DNA of 56,400 nucleotides, taken from positions 1-56,400 of the forward strand of contig CAZRGV010000026.1 of the NCBI GenBank assembly GCA_964599655.1, in the 5' to 3' direction. The notes beneath the pieces are model-generated. The model made no database searches. It saw only the letters and a program-made list of their open reading frames with translations, and was not told where the DNA came from. Positions 19,426 to 30,400 of the stretch are shown here, piece by piece. The stretch is from CAZRGV01 sp964599655. GTDB lineage: Bacteria > Planctomycetota > Planctomycetia > Isosphaerales > Isosphaeraceae. The position numbers were made by a program, and so were the translations under genes. How positions within the stretch are numbered: position 1 is the first letter of the stretch; each line of letters opens with the position of its first letter.

Positions 19426-20355
19426 TCAGCCTCCAAAGGCGCTATAACGTTTCAATCCGCGACGATAGAGCCATCGCGACAGCACGATGAAGAAGACTGC
19501 CCACATGGCCTGCTGGAACAAGCCGAGCACCAGCTCCGTCCCTCGCACTTTTCCCAGGAAGATCACGGCGGGAAAGTACGCCATGTACTGGAACGGCAGC
19601 GACTTCAGGATCCCCGCCCAGAAGGGGGGAAGCAAGTCGAGAGGGAACATGTGACCCGAGATAAAAAAATTCAGCGTCATCACAATATAAAGAATCGAGG
19701 TGACTTCCAGGAACCAGAAGCCCACCATGCCGACGCTGGTCTCGAAATAGAACCCCACGAGGAAAGCCATGAAGAGCGAGGCGACATACGCCAGCCACGT
19801 CGTCGGATCGCTGGGAACAAGTCCCACGAAGAAGCCCCGACAAAGAAAGAAGAGCACCGCGTAAGGAAGGGCCGAGGCCACGATATAGGTCACCTTGTGG
19901 GCCAATCGATAGGAAACCAGATACGAAATTAGGTCGATGGGTTGAAGCAGATACTTCTTGAGGGTCCCCTCGCGAATATCCCGGGAGATGCCTCCCGCCA
20001 GGCCCGGCATGCTTGAGAACATCCGGCTGATGTTGACCATCAACAAGTAGGCGATCATCTCGTTCAGGCTGAATCCCGAAAGCGAGTTCGTGCCGCTTGT
20101 CCCCCGGGCCCCCGCGTAGATGGCCTGCCAGAGCAAGATCGTCGTCAGCATCGGCAGGAAGCGGAGAAAGGTGGTGAACAGGAAGTCGGCGCGGTAGGTC
20201 ATCCGCTCGACAAGCGTGACGCGAAAAATCTTGACATATTTTCGAAAACTCCGAAGCGTTGAGTTCGACGGCCGTGGTTCGGGGCCAATCGGTGAACGCT
20301 CGGCGGAGGGAATGCGTCGATCCGAGACGGCGGCGGGCATCTCAGGCGGCGTCAT
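19426..20355 (-). CDS. ABC-2 type permease subunit (first permease of the exporter)
   Basis: A 309-residue protein. A roughly 35-residue polar N-terminus precedes RSFRKYVKIFRVTLVERMTYRADFLF, the conserved opening of this permease family. Six hydrophobic segments follow. The IREGTLKKYLLQPIDLISYLV motif lies mid-protein. Its ATG lies inside the end of the ATPase gene, giving a 14-bp overlap and translational coupling. The gene order ATPase-permease-permease is typical for ABC2_membrane_6-type exporters of drugs or lipids; the substrate cannot be read from sequence. Confidence 0.9.
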   Translation of the reverse strand: MTPPEMPAAVSDRRIPSAERSPIGPEPRPSNSTLRSFRKYVKIFRVTLVERMTYRADFLFTTFLRFLPMLTTILLWQAIYAGARGTSGTNSLSGFSLNEMIAYLLMVNISRMFSSMPGLAGGISRDIREGTLKKYLLQPIDLISYLVSYRLAHKVTYIVASALPYAVLFFLCRGFFVGLVPSDPTTWLAYVASLFMAFLVGFYFETSVGMVGFWFLEVTSILYIVMTLNFFISGHMFPLDLLPPFWAGILKSLPFQYMAYFPAVIFLGKVRGTELVLGLFQQAMWAVFFIVLSRWLYRRGLKRYSAFGG

Positions 20356-21337
20356 GATCGGCGCGACCCTCCTGGAAGACGCGGGCGATGACCTGTTCGA
20401 GAGGAGGGTCCTGGACGCTGATATCCACGACCGTGTGGCGGTCGAGGATCGCGGCGAGAATTTCTCCCACTCGAGCCCGGTCGACCTTCAGGTCGGCTTC
20501 CGGACCCGCCCTTCGCGTGACCTCGCCGAATTGCCCGAGGTCCTCGGGAATACGGGCGTCGGCGAACTCGAGACGGACTAGCTTGTGCTGCCCGAACCGA
20601 TCGGCCAGTCCCGAAAGCTCGCCATCGTAGACCAGCTTGCCGTGCGTGATGACCAGCACCCGCTGGCAAAGGGCCTCAACGTCTCGCATATAGTGGCTTG
20701 TGAGGAGCATCGTCACGCCTCGACGGGCATGATATTCCCGCAAACATTTCTGGATCGTCACCTGGGCGACGACATCCAGGCCGATCGTGGGTTCATCCAG
20801 CAGCAGGAGTTGCGGTTGATGCAAGAGCGCGGCGATGAGCTCCATCTTCATGCGTTCCCCCAGCGAGAGCTCGCGAACGGCCTGCCTGGTCAGCTTCGCG
20901 ACACCGAGCAGTTCGGTCAGCTCGTCGAGCGTCTGCTTGAAGACGGTTTCGGGGATCGAGTAGATCTCCTTGTGGAGCTGAAAGCTGTCGGCCGCGGGCA
21001 AGTCCCACCAGAGCTGATTCTTCTGCCCCATCACCAGCGCGAACCGCCTTCGAAACGCGTCGGCGCGTTCCCAGGGGACGAAATCGAGCACCCTCGCCGA
21101 CCCGCTGGTGGGATAAATCAGGCCGGAGAGCATCTTCAAGGTCGTGGTTTTCCCGGCGCCGTTGGGGCCCAGGAACGCCACCATTTCGCCGGGCTCGATC
21201 GAGAAGCTTACTCCGTCGACGGCCCGAACCTCTTTGTATTCCCGCTTGTAGAGCCCCTGGAGCGCACCCAGGACCCCTTCCCGTTTCTGAAAAACACGAT
21301 ACGACTTGGTCAGGTCGCGCGCTTCGATGATGGCCAT
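20342..21337 (-). CDS. ABC transporter ATP-binding protein of an ABC-2 exporter
   Basis: A 331-residue protein with all nucleotide-binding motifs: Walker A GPNGAGKTT (57-65), a Q-loop MGQKNQLWW (about 103-111), signature LSLGERMK (157-164), Walker B LLLLDEP (177-183) and a switch histidine in LTSHYMRDVE. The last 90 residues form an accessory domain typical of the DrrA/NatA group. It is the first gene of a three-gene operon and overlaps the next gene by 14 bp. ATP hydrolysis at the cytoplasmic face should drive export through the two permeases. Confidence 0.95.
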   Translation of the reverse strand: MAIIEARDLTKSYRVFQKREGVLGALQGLYKREYKEVRAVDGVSFSIEPGEMVAFLGPNGAGKTTTLKMLSGLIYPTSGSARVLDFVPWERADAFRRRFALVMGQKNQLWWDLPAADSFQLHKEIYSIPETVFKQTLDELTELLGVAKLTRQAVRELSLGERMKMELIAALLHQPQLLLLDEPTIGLDVVAQVTIQKCLREYHARRGVTMLLTSHYMRDVEALCQRVLVITHGKLVYDGELSGLADRFGQHKLVRLEFADARIPEDLGQFGEVTRRAGPEADLKVDRARVGEILAAILDRHTVVDISVQDPPLEQVIARVFQEGRADHDAA

Positions 21338-21581
21338 ACGACGTTACGATCCCGAAAGTGGAGCCGAACCCGCCCGATCATTGTAGCGGTCGAGCCCGGG
21401 AATCAAGACGAGATCCAGCTCCCGAGCCGCGCCCCTCCCAAGACGTTCAGGACCGTGGATATCATCCATGCTATCGCCCGGATCGAGCGCCGGTTGACAG
21501 GGGGAGGAACCGCCGCCGTGGGATTCTTCGGTGCTTGAACGTCGCCAATTGGATTCTGGGTGGGGGCGTCCAGGGTCCCAA

Positions 21582-23144
21582 TCAGTAGGAATTGACAATG
21601 GCTCTCTGGCCGCTCGACATTTGCTGGGCCATCGTATACGCGTGATAGTGCATGGCCATGTGAAAGACGTACATCACGGCGAGTCCGGGGCGGTGTCGCA
21701 CCTTGAGGAACCGGAAGAGGCGCTTTCGATATTCGCGACGGAGCGTCTCCTCGGGGACCCCTCGCATCAGGCGGAGGAACAGACCGATGGCCTGGAACGC
21801 GAGCGACGTTTCCTCCAAGAACTTCTTCAACGGGTGTCGTCGCCAGTAGGGCGATCGGGCGTTTCCGATGTCGAACTTGGTGTTGAGGAACAGCGCCTCG
21901 GTCCGCTCGAAGTAGGCGTCGCAGTCGTAGAGCTCGCTGAGAACGCGGATATAGCCTTCACGAAGCTCTTCACGACTCATGCGGAGCGGGATGACGTTGG
22001 TTCCAAACTCGGGGGTGTCACACGTGTCGAGACGGCCCTCTTCGGCCAGCCTGGCATGCAAGGGAGTCTTGGGAATCGCCGTGAGCATGCCGCTCATGGA
22101 GAACGAGATTCGGGCCTTCTGGATGAACTCGATCTGGCGGTCGAAGATCGACTCGTCGTCGCTGTCGAAGCCCATGATCATCCCACACCAGACTTCCATG
22201 CCGGCGTCTTGAATGCGATGGACCTTCTCCAGGAGGGTGCCCCCTTCTCGCACGTTCTGGTACTTCTTGGTCTCTCGCAACGACTCTTCGTTGGGACTTT
22301 CGATGCCGATAAAGACGGCGATGAAGTTGGCCTCAACCATCAGTGACAACAGCTCGGGGTCATCAGCCAGGTCGATGGACGCTTCCGTAAAGAAGACGAA
22401 GGGATACTTGCGCTCTTTCTGCCAGCGAACGATCTCGCGGAGCACCTCCTTGATCGCTTTTTTGTTGCCGATGAGGTTGTCGTCGACGATGAAAACGATC
22501 TTCATTTTCTCCGCGAGCATCGCCTCGAGTTCCGCGATGACCTGTTCTTTCGTCTTGATTCGAGGGCGGCGGCCGAAGGTGACGATGATGTCGCAGAACT
22601 CACACTGGAAGGGGCAGCCTCGGGAGAACTGGAGGCTTCCAAAGGCGTAGTGTCGCATCTTGAGCAGGTCGAATCGTGGGGTCGGAACCTTGCTCATGTC
22701 CGACTTTTCGGCCTGCTCGTAACGATACTGGTGCCGTCCTTCTTTCCATTCCGTCAGGAAACGCGGCCAGGTCTCCTCGGCCTCCCCGATGAAAATGACG
22801 TCGGCCAGACCCTCGAAGTAGTCTTCCATCACCGTGACGAGCGGACCGCCGACGACCGTGAAGCATCCTCGACGCTTCAATTCGGCCAGAATCTCCTTCA
22901 TCCGGAAGCGCTGCACGCTCATCCCGGTGATGCCGACGATGTCGGCCCGGGCGCAACGATCCCAGTTGATGGCCTCGACGTTCTCGTCGATCAACGTCAC
23001 GGTGTGTTCCTCGGGAGTCAGGGCCGCCAGAAGGGGCAAACAGGCGACCGGCAGGTTCGCCCGTTTCCCGATGAACGGGAGGGCGTGCTCCATGCCCCAG
23101 TAGGAAACTTCGAATCGTGGGTTGATCAGAACGATGTCGGCCAT
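21582..23144 (-). CDS. B12-binding radical SAM protein with DUF4070-like C-terminal domain
   Basis: 520 residues from ATG 23144; the open frame runs further upstream but MADIVLINPRF is the usual family opening. An N-terminal cobalamin-binding domain (1-135) contains DIVGITGMSVQRF, TVVGGPLVT and DVIFIGEAEETWP. The radical SAM core has the cluster motif CPFQCEFC (Cys177, 181, 184). The C-terminal 150 residues, with AIPKTPLHARL near the start, resemble DUF4070, which is found in class B methylases such as the hopanoid methylases HpnP and HpnR. Methyl transfer to an unreactive carbon is therefore plausible, but the substrate is not shown. It lies upstream of the ABC exporter on the same strand, separated by 244 bp. 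Confidence 0.9.
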   Translation of the reverse strand: MADIVLINPRFEVSYWGMEHALPFIGKRANLPVACLPLLAALTPEEHTVTLIDENVEAINWDRCARADIVGITGMSVQRFRMKEILAELKRRGCFTVVGGPLVTVMEDYFEGLADVIFIGEAEETWPRFLTEWKEGRHQYRYEQAEKSDMSKVPTPRFDLLKMRHYAFGSLQFSRGCPFQCEFCDIIVTFGRRPRIKTKEQVIAELEAMLAEKMKIVFIVDDNLIGNKKAIKEVLREIVRWQKERKYPFVFFTEASIDLADDPELLSLMVEANFIAVFIGIESPNEESLRETKKYQNVREGGTLLEKVHRIQDAGMEVWCGMIMGFDSDDESIFDRQIEFIQKARISFSMSGMLTAIPKTPLHARLAEEGRLDTCDTPEFGTNVIPLRMSREELREGYIRVLSELYDCDAYFERTEALFLNTKFDIGNARSPYWRRHPLKKFLEETSLAFQAIGLFLRLMRGVPEETLRREYRKRLFRFLKVRHRPGLAVMYVFHMAMHYHAYTMAQQMSSGQRAIVNSY

Positions 23145-24104
23145 GCTTCGACTCACTCCACGCGCTGGAGGAAGATTCGGCTCCGCCGGCCAAATCCAAG
23201 GAGATTCCGCGGCGGCATGTTGCATCATAGCCGCACCGCCCGGTCTGCCCAATCCCATCAAGGCCGCTCAAACACCGTTTTTTCGTCTTTTTTCCTGGAT
23301 GACCGCCATAACATGCCGCCAGGGCTCTCGACGACCTCAACCGGCTTCCACAAGAGCAGGTCGATTCTAAATAAACAATCTAACATGTAGTTCACTCGGA
23401 GCAGGCCTCGCGTGAGCCGATTCTTGGCCGGGGAACCGGAACCACACGCGGCCCACCATTGGCGTCCACGTCCTGTTTCCCACCGCACCGCGTCTGTGAA
23501 GAGGAACGTGGATGGCGCTCCGCGATCGGATGTGGCTCTTCAGAAACACCGAGAGGTCTGGGCTCGACGGACAGACGTCGTGGAACCGGACGAAGTTCCC
23601 GTCGCGTCTCTCTTCAGAAGTCGGTTCAGTCAATGGGCGGACTGACCTCGATTTGGTTCGATTTTCAGCACGCGCCATGCTTGGTAGCGACTTGATCGGA
23701 CGTGAACGTCGACGCCACGGAGTGCGGCGCGAAGGAGGTCGTTCCCGCGAGGTCGAATCCTGAAGGTCGAACGGACTGCGATCTCGGGACACCGACGTGT
23801 CGTGTGCGGAACCGGTCCAATTCCTCGCTGGTCGCCGAGCGCCCCGAACCATCGTTTTTCTTGAGCGTCATGCTGGTTGGACAAGCCCCTGGCCCGAGAC
23901 ATCAGCGGGCGTTCGCGGGGCGCTCTGAGGGCCGTTGGAGAATTCCACATTCCGCGCGGCCAAGAGGTACAAGTCCTTTCTGCGAAAACGTTTCCGGAAT
24001 CCCACACGACCACGGCGCCCGGATGCGAACGCGGTTGGACGCCGATTGGTCTGGAAGACTCGAAGCGATCTCATTTCAACCGAAGGTCCGCATTGAGAGA
24101 TGAC
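23145..24104. other. Long intergenic region, no gene seen
   Basis: About 960 bp between the start of the radical SAM gene and the stop of the TolC-like gene, both on the minus strand. Short open frames exist in several phases, but none has a recognisable motif, a good start site or coherent composition. Two T-runs near 23277 and 23287, and AT-rich sequence at 23365-23395, may belong to the promoter of the radical SAM gene. A decayed gene is possible but I could not identify one. Confidence 0.5.
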
Positions 24105-25895
24105 TCATTCCGGTGTTGAGGAAAAGGAGGCTGAGGTCTGGAACGGAGAGGCCGTGGTCGGGGGTGGCGTCGCCATCTCGTTCGATTCGGAAGACCGTTG
24201 TATCGCCTCGATGAGGGCCGGGGCGCCGATGGCGGTGAGCAGATCGGCTTGCGCCTGGGTGGCTTGCCAGATGGCATCGAGCCGAGCGTTCTCCAGTTGG
24301 ATCAGGCGCTGCCGCGCCTGGAGGAGCCTGGAGAGGTCGGTTTGGCCGGCTTCGAAGAGCCGTTCGAGACTATTGACCGATTCTTTCAGGCGATCGTTCA
24401 GACCACTGGTCCGCGAGACCAGTTCATTGGCCTGATTCCACTTCGCCGTCGCGGCCCGAACCTGGGCGACGACCCGCCTTTGGAGCTGTTCGACGGCCAC
24501 GTTGGCGCGGCGATACTCGGCCTCGCGCTGACGGACCAGAGGCTTACCGGAATTCCAGATGGGGATGGGGGTGATGTAGACCAGGCCGACATACTGGACC
24601 CCCGCCTCGTCCTGCTCGTATTCCGGACCGATGATGGGAGTCGGGATCATGTCCCCCTTGGCCAATCCGACGGCGGCTCGGGCCCCGCGCGCTTGCGCCG
24701 CGGCGGCGTGAATCTCGGGACGGTTCTCAAGTGCCATCTGGATCAACTCTTGCTCGTTCACTCCGCTGAGGAATTTTGGCAAGACAAACGCGCCGAACGG
24801 CTCCGCCGTGGCGGCCGTTTCCGGGGTACCGATCTGGTTGCGGAGGTCGGTCAAAGCGATGGCGTAGTCCTGGCGGGCCACTTCGACCTGCTGGCGAGTG
24901 GCCTCGCTTTCCACTTCCGCCAGGGCGACGGCATCGGCTGTGACCTGATTGGCCTCGAGCCGCCGCCGCCGCAGGGTCTCTACGAGCCGGCTGTTGAAGT
25001 CGGCCAGGCTCTCGGCCACTTGGAGTTTTTCCCGACGGTACGCGGCGGTCTGGAAAAACCGGTAGGTCTGAACCAGGGTCAGCAACTCGGCCTGGAGAAT
25101 CGTCCATCGTTGCTGATTGAGCGCCTCCACGGCGATCGCGTATCGGTAGCGGTTCTGATGACCGAGTTCGACCGGTTGCCGAAGCGACAGATAGATGAAG
25201 TTCTGGCCCCAGCCGTAGAAGGGTTGGTTGCGTCCCCCTCCTCGGGCGGCCGAACCACTTCCGCCGAACGTCCCCTGAGGGATCAGGTTGATGGGTCGAT
25301 AATCGATCCAGAGGGTGGGATTGAGGGTCGTCGGGAGCCGTCGAGCGACCTCGACAGCCTCGGGTGAGGCGACGTTACCAGGAACGTTGCCCTGCCGGAG
25401 AGAGACGAGGTCCGGATTACTGGTCAGTGCTCCGTAAAGCGCGGTTTGGAGACTGAGCGACTGGCTCCCTTCGGTCGGTGCCGCGATCGCGGGTAGACTT
25501 GCCTCGGGCATCACCGGGAATGGACCCGTCCGGAGCGGCGCCAACAAGTCACCAGGGCCGGCCTGCGCGCGGCGAACCGACGCGTCGGGGGATGGAACAT
25601 TTTGTGGCATCGAGGGTTGAGGCACGCCGCTCGCGCTTGGGCCCATTCCGCCTCGCGTCTGGACCTGAGTCGGAGACGTTGACGGTCTCAGGGAAGTCGG
25701 GCGTGAGAGGAGTCGGCTGATGCCGCCGGGTTGGGCTGGAGCAACGTGAGGCCTTGGTTCCCCCGTCGATTCTTGTCGACCGGGAGGGGAGGACGCGGCG
25801 ACACCGCCGTTAACCTGGCTCGGCGTTTGAGCGAGGGCCATTGAGGCGATATTCACGCCGGTCGCGAGGATCGCCAAGAGGAGAATCTGGCGCAT
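24105..25895 (-). CDS. TolC-family outer membrane efflux protein
   Basis: 596 residues. The start ATG 25895 has a strong AGGAGG ribosome site and opens the signal peptide MRQILLLAILATGVNIASMALA. After a roughly 140-residue Pro/Ser/Gln-rich linker comes the two-repeat outer membrane efflux fold. It has long coiled-coil helices (LQAELLTLVQTYRFFQTAAYRREKLQVAE and similar), GLAKGDMIPTPIIGPEYE and IPIWNSGKPLVRQREAEY, as in CusC/CzcC-like proteins. It is transcribed away from the adaptor and pump genes across a 242-bp divergent region. It should be the outer membrane channel of that tripartite system. The long linker before the barrel domain is unusual for the family. Confidence 0.92.
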   Translation of the reverse strand: MRQILLLAILATGVNIASMALAQTPSQVNGGVAASSPPGRQESTGEPRPHVAPAQPGGISRLLSRPTSLRPSTSPTQVQTRGGMGPSASGVPQPSMPQNVPSPDASVRRAQAGPGDLLAPLRTGPFPVMPEASLPAIAAPTEGSQSLSLQTALYGALTSNPDLVSLRQGNVPGNVASPEAVEVARRLPTTLNPTLWIDYRPINLIPQGTFGGSGSAARGGGRNQPFYGWGQNFIYLSLRQPVELGHQNRYRYAIAVEALNQQRWTILQAELLTLVQTYRFFQTAAYRREKLQVAESLADFNSRLVETLRRRRLEANQVTADAVALAEVESEATRQQVEVARQDYAIALTDLRNQIGTPETAATAEPFGAFVLPKFLSGVNEQELIQMALENRPEIHAAAAQARGARAAVGLAKGDMIPTPIIGPEYEQDEAGVQYVGLVYITPIPIWNSGKPLVRQREAEYRRANVAVEQLQRRVVAQVRAATAKWNQANELVSRTSGLNDRLKESVNSLERLFEAGQTDLSRLLQARQRLIQLENARLDAIWQATQAQADLLTAIGAPALIEAIQRSSESNEMATPPPTTASPFQTSASFSSTPE

Positions 25896-26019
25896 GAACG
25901 GTTTCCTCCTTGCTCGCTTGGATACACCCAACCCCGACCGCCGTTCTCGCGATCGAACGACGATCGGAACCATCCCTGGTCCGTTTCTTCATCGGTTCGA
26001 GATCGTGTCTCCTCTCTCC

Positions 26020-26035
26020 AATTAAGAAGAATTAA
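26020..26035. promoter_or_regulatory. AATTAA direct repeats in the divergent efflux promoter region
   Basis: AATTAA occurs at 26020 and again at 26030, exactly 10 bp apart (one helical turn), in an AT-rich island between the divergently transcribed tolC-like gene and the adaptor-pump operon. A shared operator or promoter element is possible (inference); no regulator gene is adjacent. Confidence 0.3.
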
Positions 26036-26137
26036 CCAAACTGCCCATGGCTTCCAGTCCTGGGGCGGTTAAGGTTAAAGGATCAACAGCCGCGGACGCG
26101 GCCCTTTCCGAGGCGGACAATCGTGGAGGAGAGCAGC

Positions 26138-27460
26138 ATGTGGATTCGATGGTGGTGGATGGCCTTGTCATTGGTCCTGGCGGGCCTTGCGGGATGCAGC
26201 ACTCAGGCCGACCCGACGGCTTCCGACGCCAAGGCGGCGGACGCGGCGGCCCTGGTCACGGTCCGAGCCGAACCGGCGCGCGTGGGCCGAGTCGCCGAGA
26301 CCGTTGAGGGATTGGGCCGTTGTGAGGCGATACCGGACCACCTGGCAACCCTGACCCCGGCGGTCGAGGGGCATGTCCATCGGCTCTTCGTGAAACAGGG
26401 CTCTCTCGTGAAGGCGGGCCAGCCGATCATCGAGTTGGACAAGTCGGTCGCCCAGGCGGACCTGGCCGAGAAGTCAGCCACGCTCGAAAGTTTGAAGGCC
26501 GCGCTGGCGTTGCTGAAGTCGCTGCCCCGACCCGAGGAGCGACGGGCCAACGAGCTGGCGGTCGAGCAGGCCCAGGTCGCCGTCGAGCGGGCGCAGGTGG
26601 TCGTGGACAAGCTCCGCCCCCTGCTGGCGCGCCACGAGGTTGCCGAGCAGCAAGTCTTCGACGCCGAGAAGGCCCTGGAGGCGGCTCGTTTGCAGAAGGC
26701 ATCGGCCGAGGCCACGCTCCAAGCGATGATGATCGGTCCGAGGCCGGAGGCGGTGGCCGAGGCGGAGGCGAAGATCAAGACGGCCGAGGGGCTGGTCGAG
26801 TTCTCCAGAGCCCACCTGGAATTCCACACCATCCGCGCTCCGATCGACGGTGTGCTCGACAGCCTGACCTGCCACCCCGGCCAGACGATCTCGATCGGAA
26901 CCCCGGTCGGTGAGGTGGTCGATACGCGCCAACTCTACGCGACAGCCTGGCTCCCGCCTCGGTCGGTGCAGGCCGTCCGGGTCGGCCAGGCCGCCGAGGT
27001 CCGGCCGGCCGATGTCAGTCCCGGGGCGAGCGTATCGGTCGCGAGCCAGGCTGCCGAGGCCCTGGTCGGCACGGTCGAGGTCGTGGGCCGAATCGCCGAC
27101 CCGCAGACCGGAAACCTGCCGGTCCGTGTGCTGTTGGAGAATCCTGAAGGGCGGTTGACCGTGGGGCAGTCCGTCCACGTTTCCATCATTCTGGACGAGC
27201 GAGACGGCGTGGTCCAAGTCCCGGCCGAGGCGATCTTCGACCTCGGCGAGGGTCCGGTCCTGGGCGTGATCCGCGACGGCAAGGCGAGCCTCCTTCACCC
27301 CGAGGTCGGCGCCAACCGTAATGGTTGGGTAAGTATTACGGGTACCGACCTGAAGGCTGGAGAGCCGGTCATCGTCGAGGGGGCCTATGCCTTGCCCGAG
27401 GGAACGCTCGTCACGACCGCGTCGAACCCGGCCGTCGCCAGCGCGGAGGTGACCCGATGA
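26138..27460 (+). CDS. RND efflux periplasmic adaptor (HlyD/MFP family) lipoprotein
   Basis: 440 residues from ATG 26138, which follows GGAGGAG by a normal spacing; an upstream in-frame GTG lies inside that site. The lipobox LAGLAGC places the acylated Cys at residue 20. The order is barrel-sandwich half (LTPAVEGHVHRLFVKQGSLVKAGQPI), alpha-helical hairpin (about 110-205, Ala/Glu/Gln-rich coiled coil), second sandwich half (FHTIRAPIDGVLDSL), beta-barrel, and membrane-proximal domain ending in VQVPAEAIFDLGEGPVLGVI. It bridges the inner-membrane pump and the TolC-like channel. Its TGA overlaps the pump's ATG (ATGA), so the two are translationally coupled. Confidence 0.95.
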   Translation: MWIRWWWMALSLVLAGLAGCSTQADPTASDAKAADAAALVTVRAEPARVGRVAETVEGLGRCEAIPDHLATLTPAVEGHVHRLFVKQGSLVKAGQPIIELDKSVAQADLAEKSATLESLKAALALLKSLPRPEERRANELAVEQAQVAVERAQVVVDKLRPLLARHEVAEQQVFDAEKALEAARLQKASAEATLQAMMIGPRPEAVAEAEAKIKTAEGLVEFSRAHLEFHTIRAPIDGVLDSLTCHPGQTISIGTPVGEVVDTRQLYATAWLPPRSVQAVRVGQAAEVRPADVSPGASVSVASQAAEALVGTVEVVGRIADPQTGNLPVRVLLENPEGRLTVGQSVHVSIILDERDGVVQVPAEAIFDLGEGPVLGVIRDGKASLLHPEVGANRNGWVSITGTDLKAGEPVIVEGAYALPEGTLVTTASNPAVASAEVTR

Positions 27461-30400
27461 CGTCCACGCCACAGCCGCCCGCCGACACCAAACCGCCCAC
27501 CGAAAGTGGTGGGTTCAACCTGGTTGCCTGGGCCCGGCCCTACTTCGGCCTGATCGCCCTGACAACAGCCCTACTCTCGGCACTGGGCGTTTATTATATG
27601 ACCCGGATGCCCAGCAACATTTACCCTGAGGCCGCCTTCCCACGAGTCGTTATCATCGCCCAGTCACCGGGGCTGGCCGTCAAGGACGTGGAGATCGCTG
27701 TCACCCGCCCGATCGAGGAGGCGGCGAGCATCGTCCTGAATGTCGTCCGCATCCGCTCGAAATCGGTCCGCGGGGCGTCGGAGCTCTCGATCGACTTCGC
27801 ACCCGGCACCGACATGGTCCAGGCGCTCAACGACGTCCGCGCGCGGCTGGCCGAGGTCATCTCGAAGCTCCCCCCGGGCACGACGACCTTGGCCGAGCGG
27901 CAGACGCCCTCGGTCTTCCCGATCATCTCGTTCGCTGTCACTGGTGGCAAGAACCCGTCGGAACTGTACGACTACGCGTACTTCGACCTCCGGCCGCGCG
28001 TCACCAGCATCCCCGACGTCTCCTACGTCACGGTCCAGGGCGGCGACATCCGTGAGATCGTCATCGAGGTGGAGCCCGAGGCGCTTGTCGCCGCTGGGTT
28101 GTCGATCTCCGACGTCGCCGATCGGATTGGCAAGGAGCACCGGCTTCGGGCCGTGGGCCGCCTCGACCGCGGCGTGCTCCAATACCAGGTCCTGACCGAC
28201 ACCCAGGCCGAAGCCCCGATGGACCTGGAAAAGGTCGTGATCGCCGAGAAGAACGGCCAGCCCATCCGCATCCGGGACCTGGGACGGGTCCTCGTCACCC
28301 ACCAGGACCGGCTGGTCGCGACACGCTCCAACGGCAAGGACTGCGTGGTCCTGACCGTCTTCCGCAGAATGGGCGGTAACGTTGTGACCGTCTCGAATGA
28401 TCTGAAGGCGGTCCTGGCTGACGCCGCCAAGAGCGCTCCGCCGGGCGTCCGCATCGTGCCGGTTTACGACGAGGCCCTGTTCTCCCAAGACGCGATCTCG
28501 AGCGTCCGGGACGCCATCCTGATCGGCGGCGGCCTGAGCGTCGTCGTCTTGCTGGCCTTCCTCAAAAGCGTCCGGGCAACCGTGATCGCGACCTTGGCGA
28601 TCCCGCTGAGCCTGGTCATCAGCTTCATCTTCCTCTACCTAACGGGCGACTCGCTCAACCTCATGTCGCTCGGTGGCCTGGCGGTCGCCATCGGCCTGAT
28701 CATTGACGATACGGTCGTCGTGATCGAGAACATAGCGCGCCACCTCGCCGAAGGCCAGACCGGCGACGCGGCCGTGGACCGCGCGAGCAAGGAGATTAGC
28801 GGCGCCGTCGTTGGCTCGACCCTCACGACGATTCTGGTGTTCCTGCCGCTGGCGTTCGTCAAGGGGATGGTCGGCCAGTTCTTCCAGTCCCTGGCACTGG
28901 CGCTCACCGTCTCCCTCCTGGTTTCGATGGTCGTCAGCCTAACAATCATCCCCGTGCTTGCCGCCAAGTTCCTCGGCCGCAAGCCGATGCCGACGAGCGG
29001 CCCGATCTACAACCTGCTGGCCAACCGCTACGAAGGATTGCTCCGGGTCGGGCTCCGATTCCCCAGGACCGCCGTCGTGGTTTCGCTGCTCGCGGTCGTG
29101 CCGGGTTGGTGGATCGTGACCCACCTGCAAACCGGGTTCATGCCCGACATGGACGAGGGCTCGTTCGTGCTCGACTACTATATGCCGGTCGGAACTTCAC
29201 TGACGAAGACCGACTCGGTGATGCGTCGCGTCGAGCAGGTCCTCCTGAAGACGCCGGACATTGAGGGTTACATTCGCCGGACCGGCGCCGAACTCGGATT
29301 CTTCGCGACCGAGCCGTACACCGGGGACGTGCTGATCGTGCTCAAGCCGCCCGGCCAGCGTCGACCCATGGAGCAGGTCATCGAGTCGGTCCGTCGCGAC
29401 CTCGAAAAGGCCGTTCCCGAGTTGCCGGTCGAATTCACGCCGTCGATCCAGAACCAGATCAATAATCTTTCGGGCGTTGAGAGCCCGATTGAGGTGAAGG
29501 TCTTCGGCAGCGACTACGCCGAGATCCGCCGGCTGGCCACCGCGGTGGGTAAGGTGATGGAATCCGTGCCCGGCCTGGTGGACATCAACACCAACGTGCT
29601 GATGGGCAACCCCGACATCGTGGTTCGGCCCGACAGCGTGGCAACGGCCCGGGTTGGACTGACCGTGATGGACGTCGAGGCCCAGCTCAACGCGGCCCTC
29701 TACGGCCAGGTGGCGAGCACCCTGCCGGAGAAGGACCGGATGACCAATATCCGGGTCCGCTACCCGGACCGAATCCGTTACGACCGCGACCACCTCGGAC
29801 GGCTGCCCATCAGCCTCGCCACCGCCACCCCCGCGGCGGTGGCCGCGACGACCTTGACGATGTCGGGTGTCGGGTTCGTCACGCTCGACCAACTCGCCGC
29901 GATCCGTACGTTGCGCACGGCCAACGAGCTGAACCGCGAAAACCTCCAGCCGGTCATCAACGTCACCGCGTCGCTCGAAGGTCGCGACCTCGGGACCGTT
30001 AGCCGTGAGCTCCAGGACAAGCTCGCGGTCTTGAAATTCCCGCCCGGTTACCGCTGGGAGTTGGCGGGCGATTACCGGTCCCAGCAGGAGACGTTTGCCA
30101 GCCTGCTGATGGTCCTCATCGTCTCGGCCTCGCTGATCTTCCTGCTCCTGGGCTTTCAGTTCAAGAGCCTGAAGCTGCCGCTCCTGATCTTCATGGCCCA
30201 GCCGGTCTCGCTCGCCAGCGCGATGTTTGCCCTCTGGTTGACGGGGACGCCACTGAACATCTCCTCGTTCCTCGGGGCGATTCTACTCATCGGCCTGGAC
30301 GTCAAGAACGGGATCATCCTGATCGAGTACATTGGCCAGCTCCAGAATGAGGGCGTGTCGCTCCGCGAGGCCTTGCTCCAGGCCGGACGGACGCGGTTCC

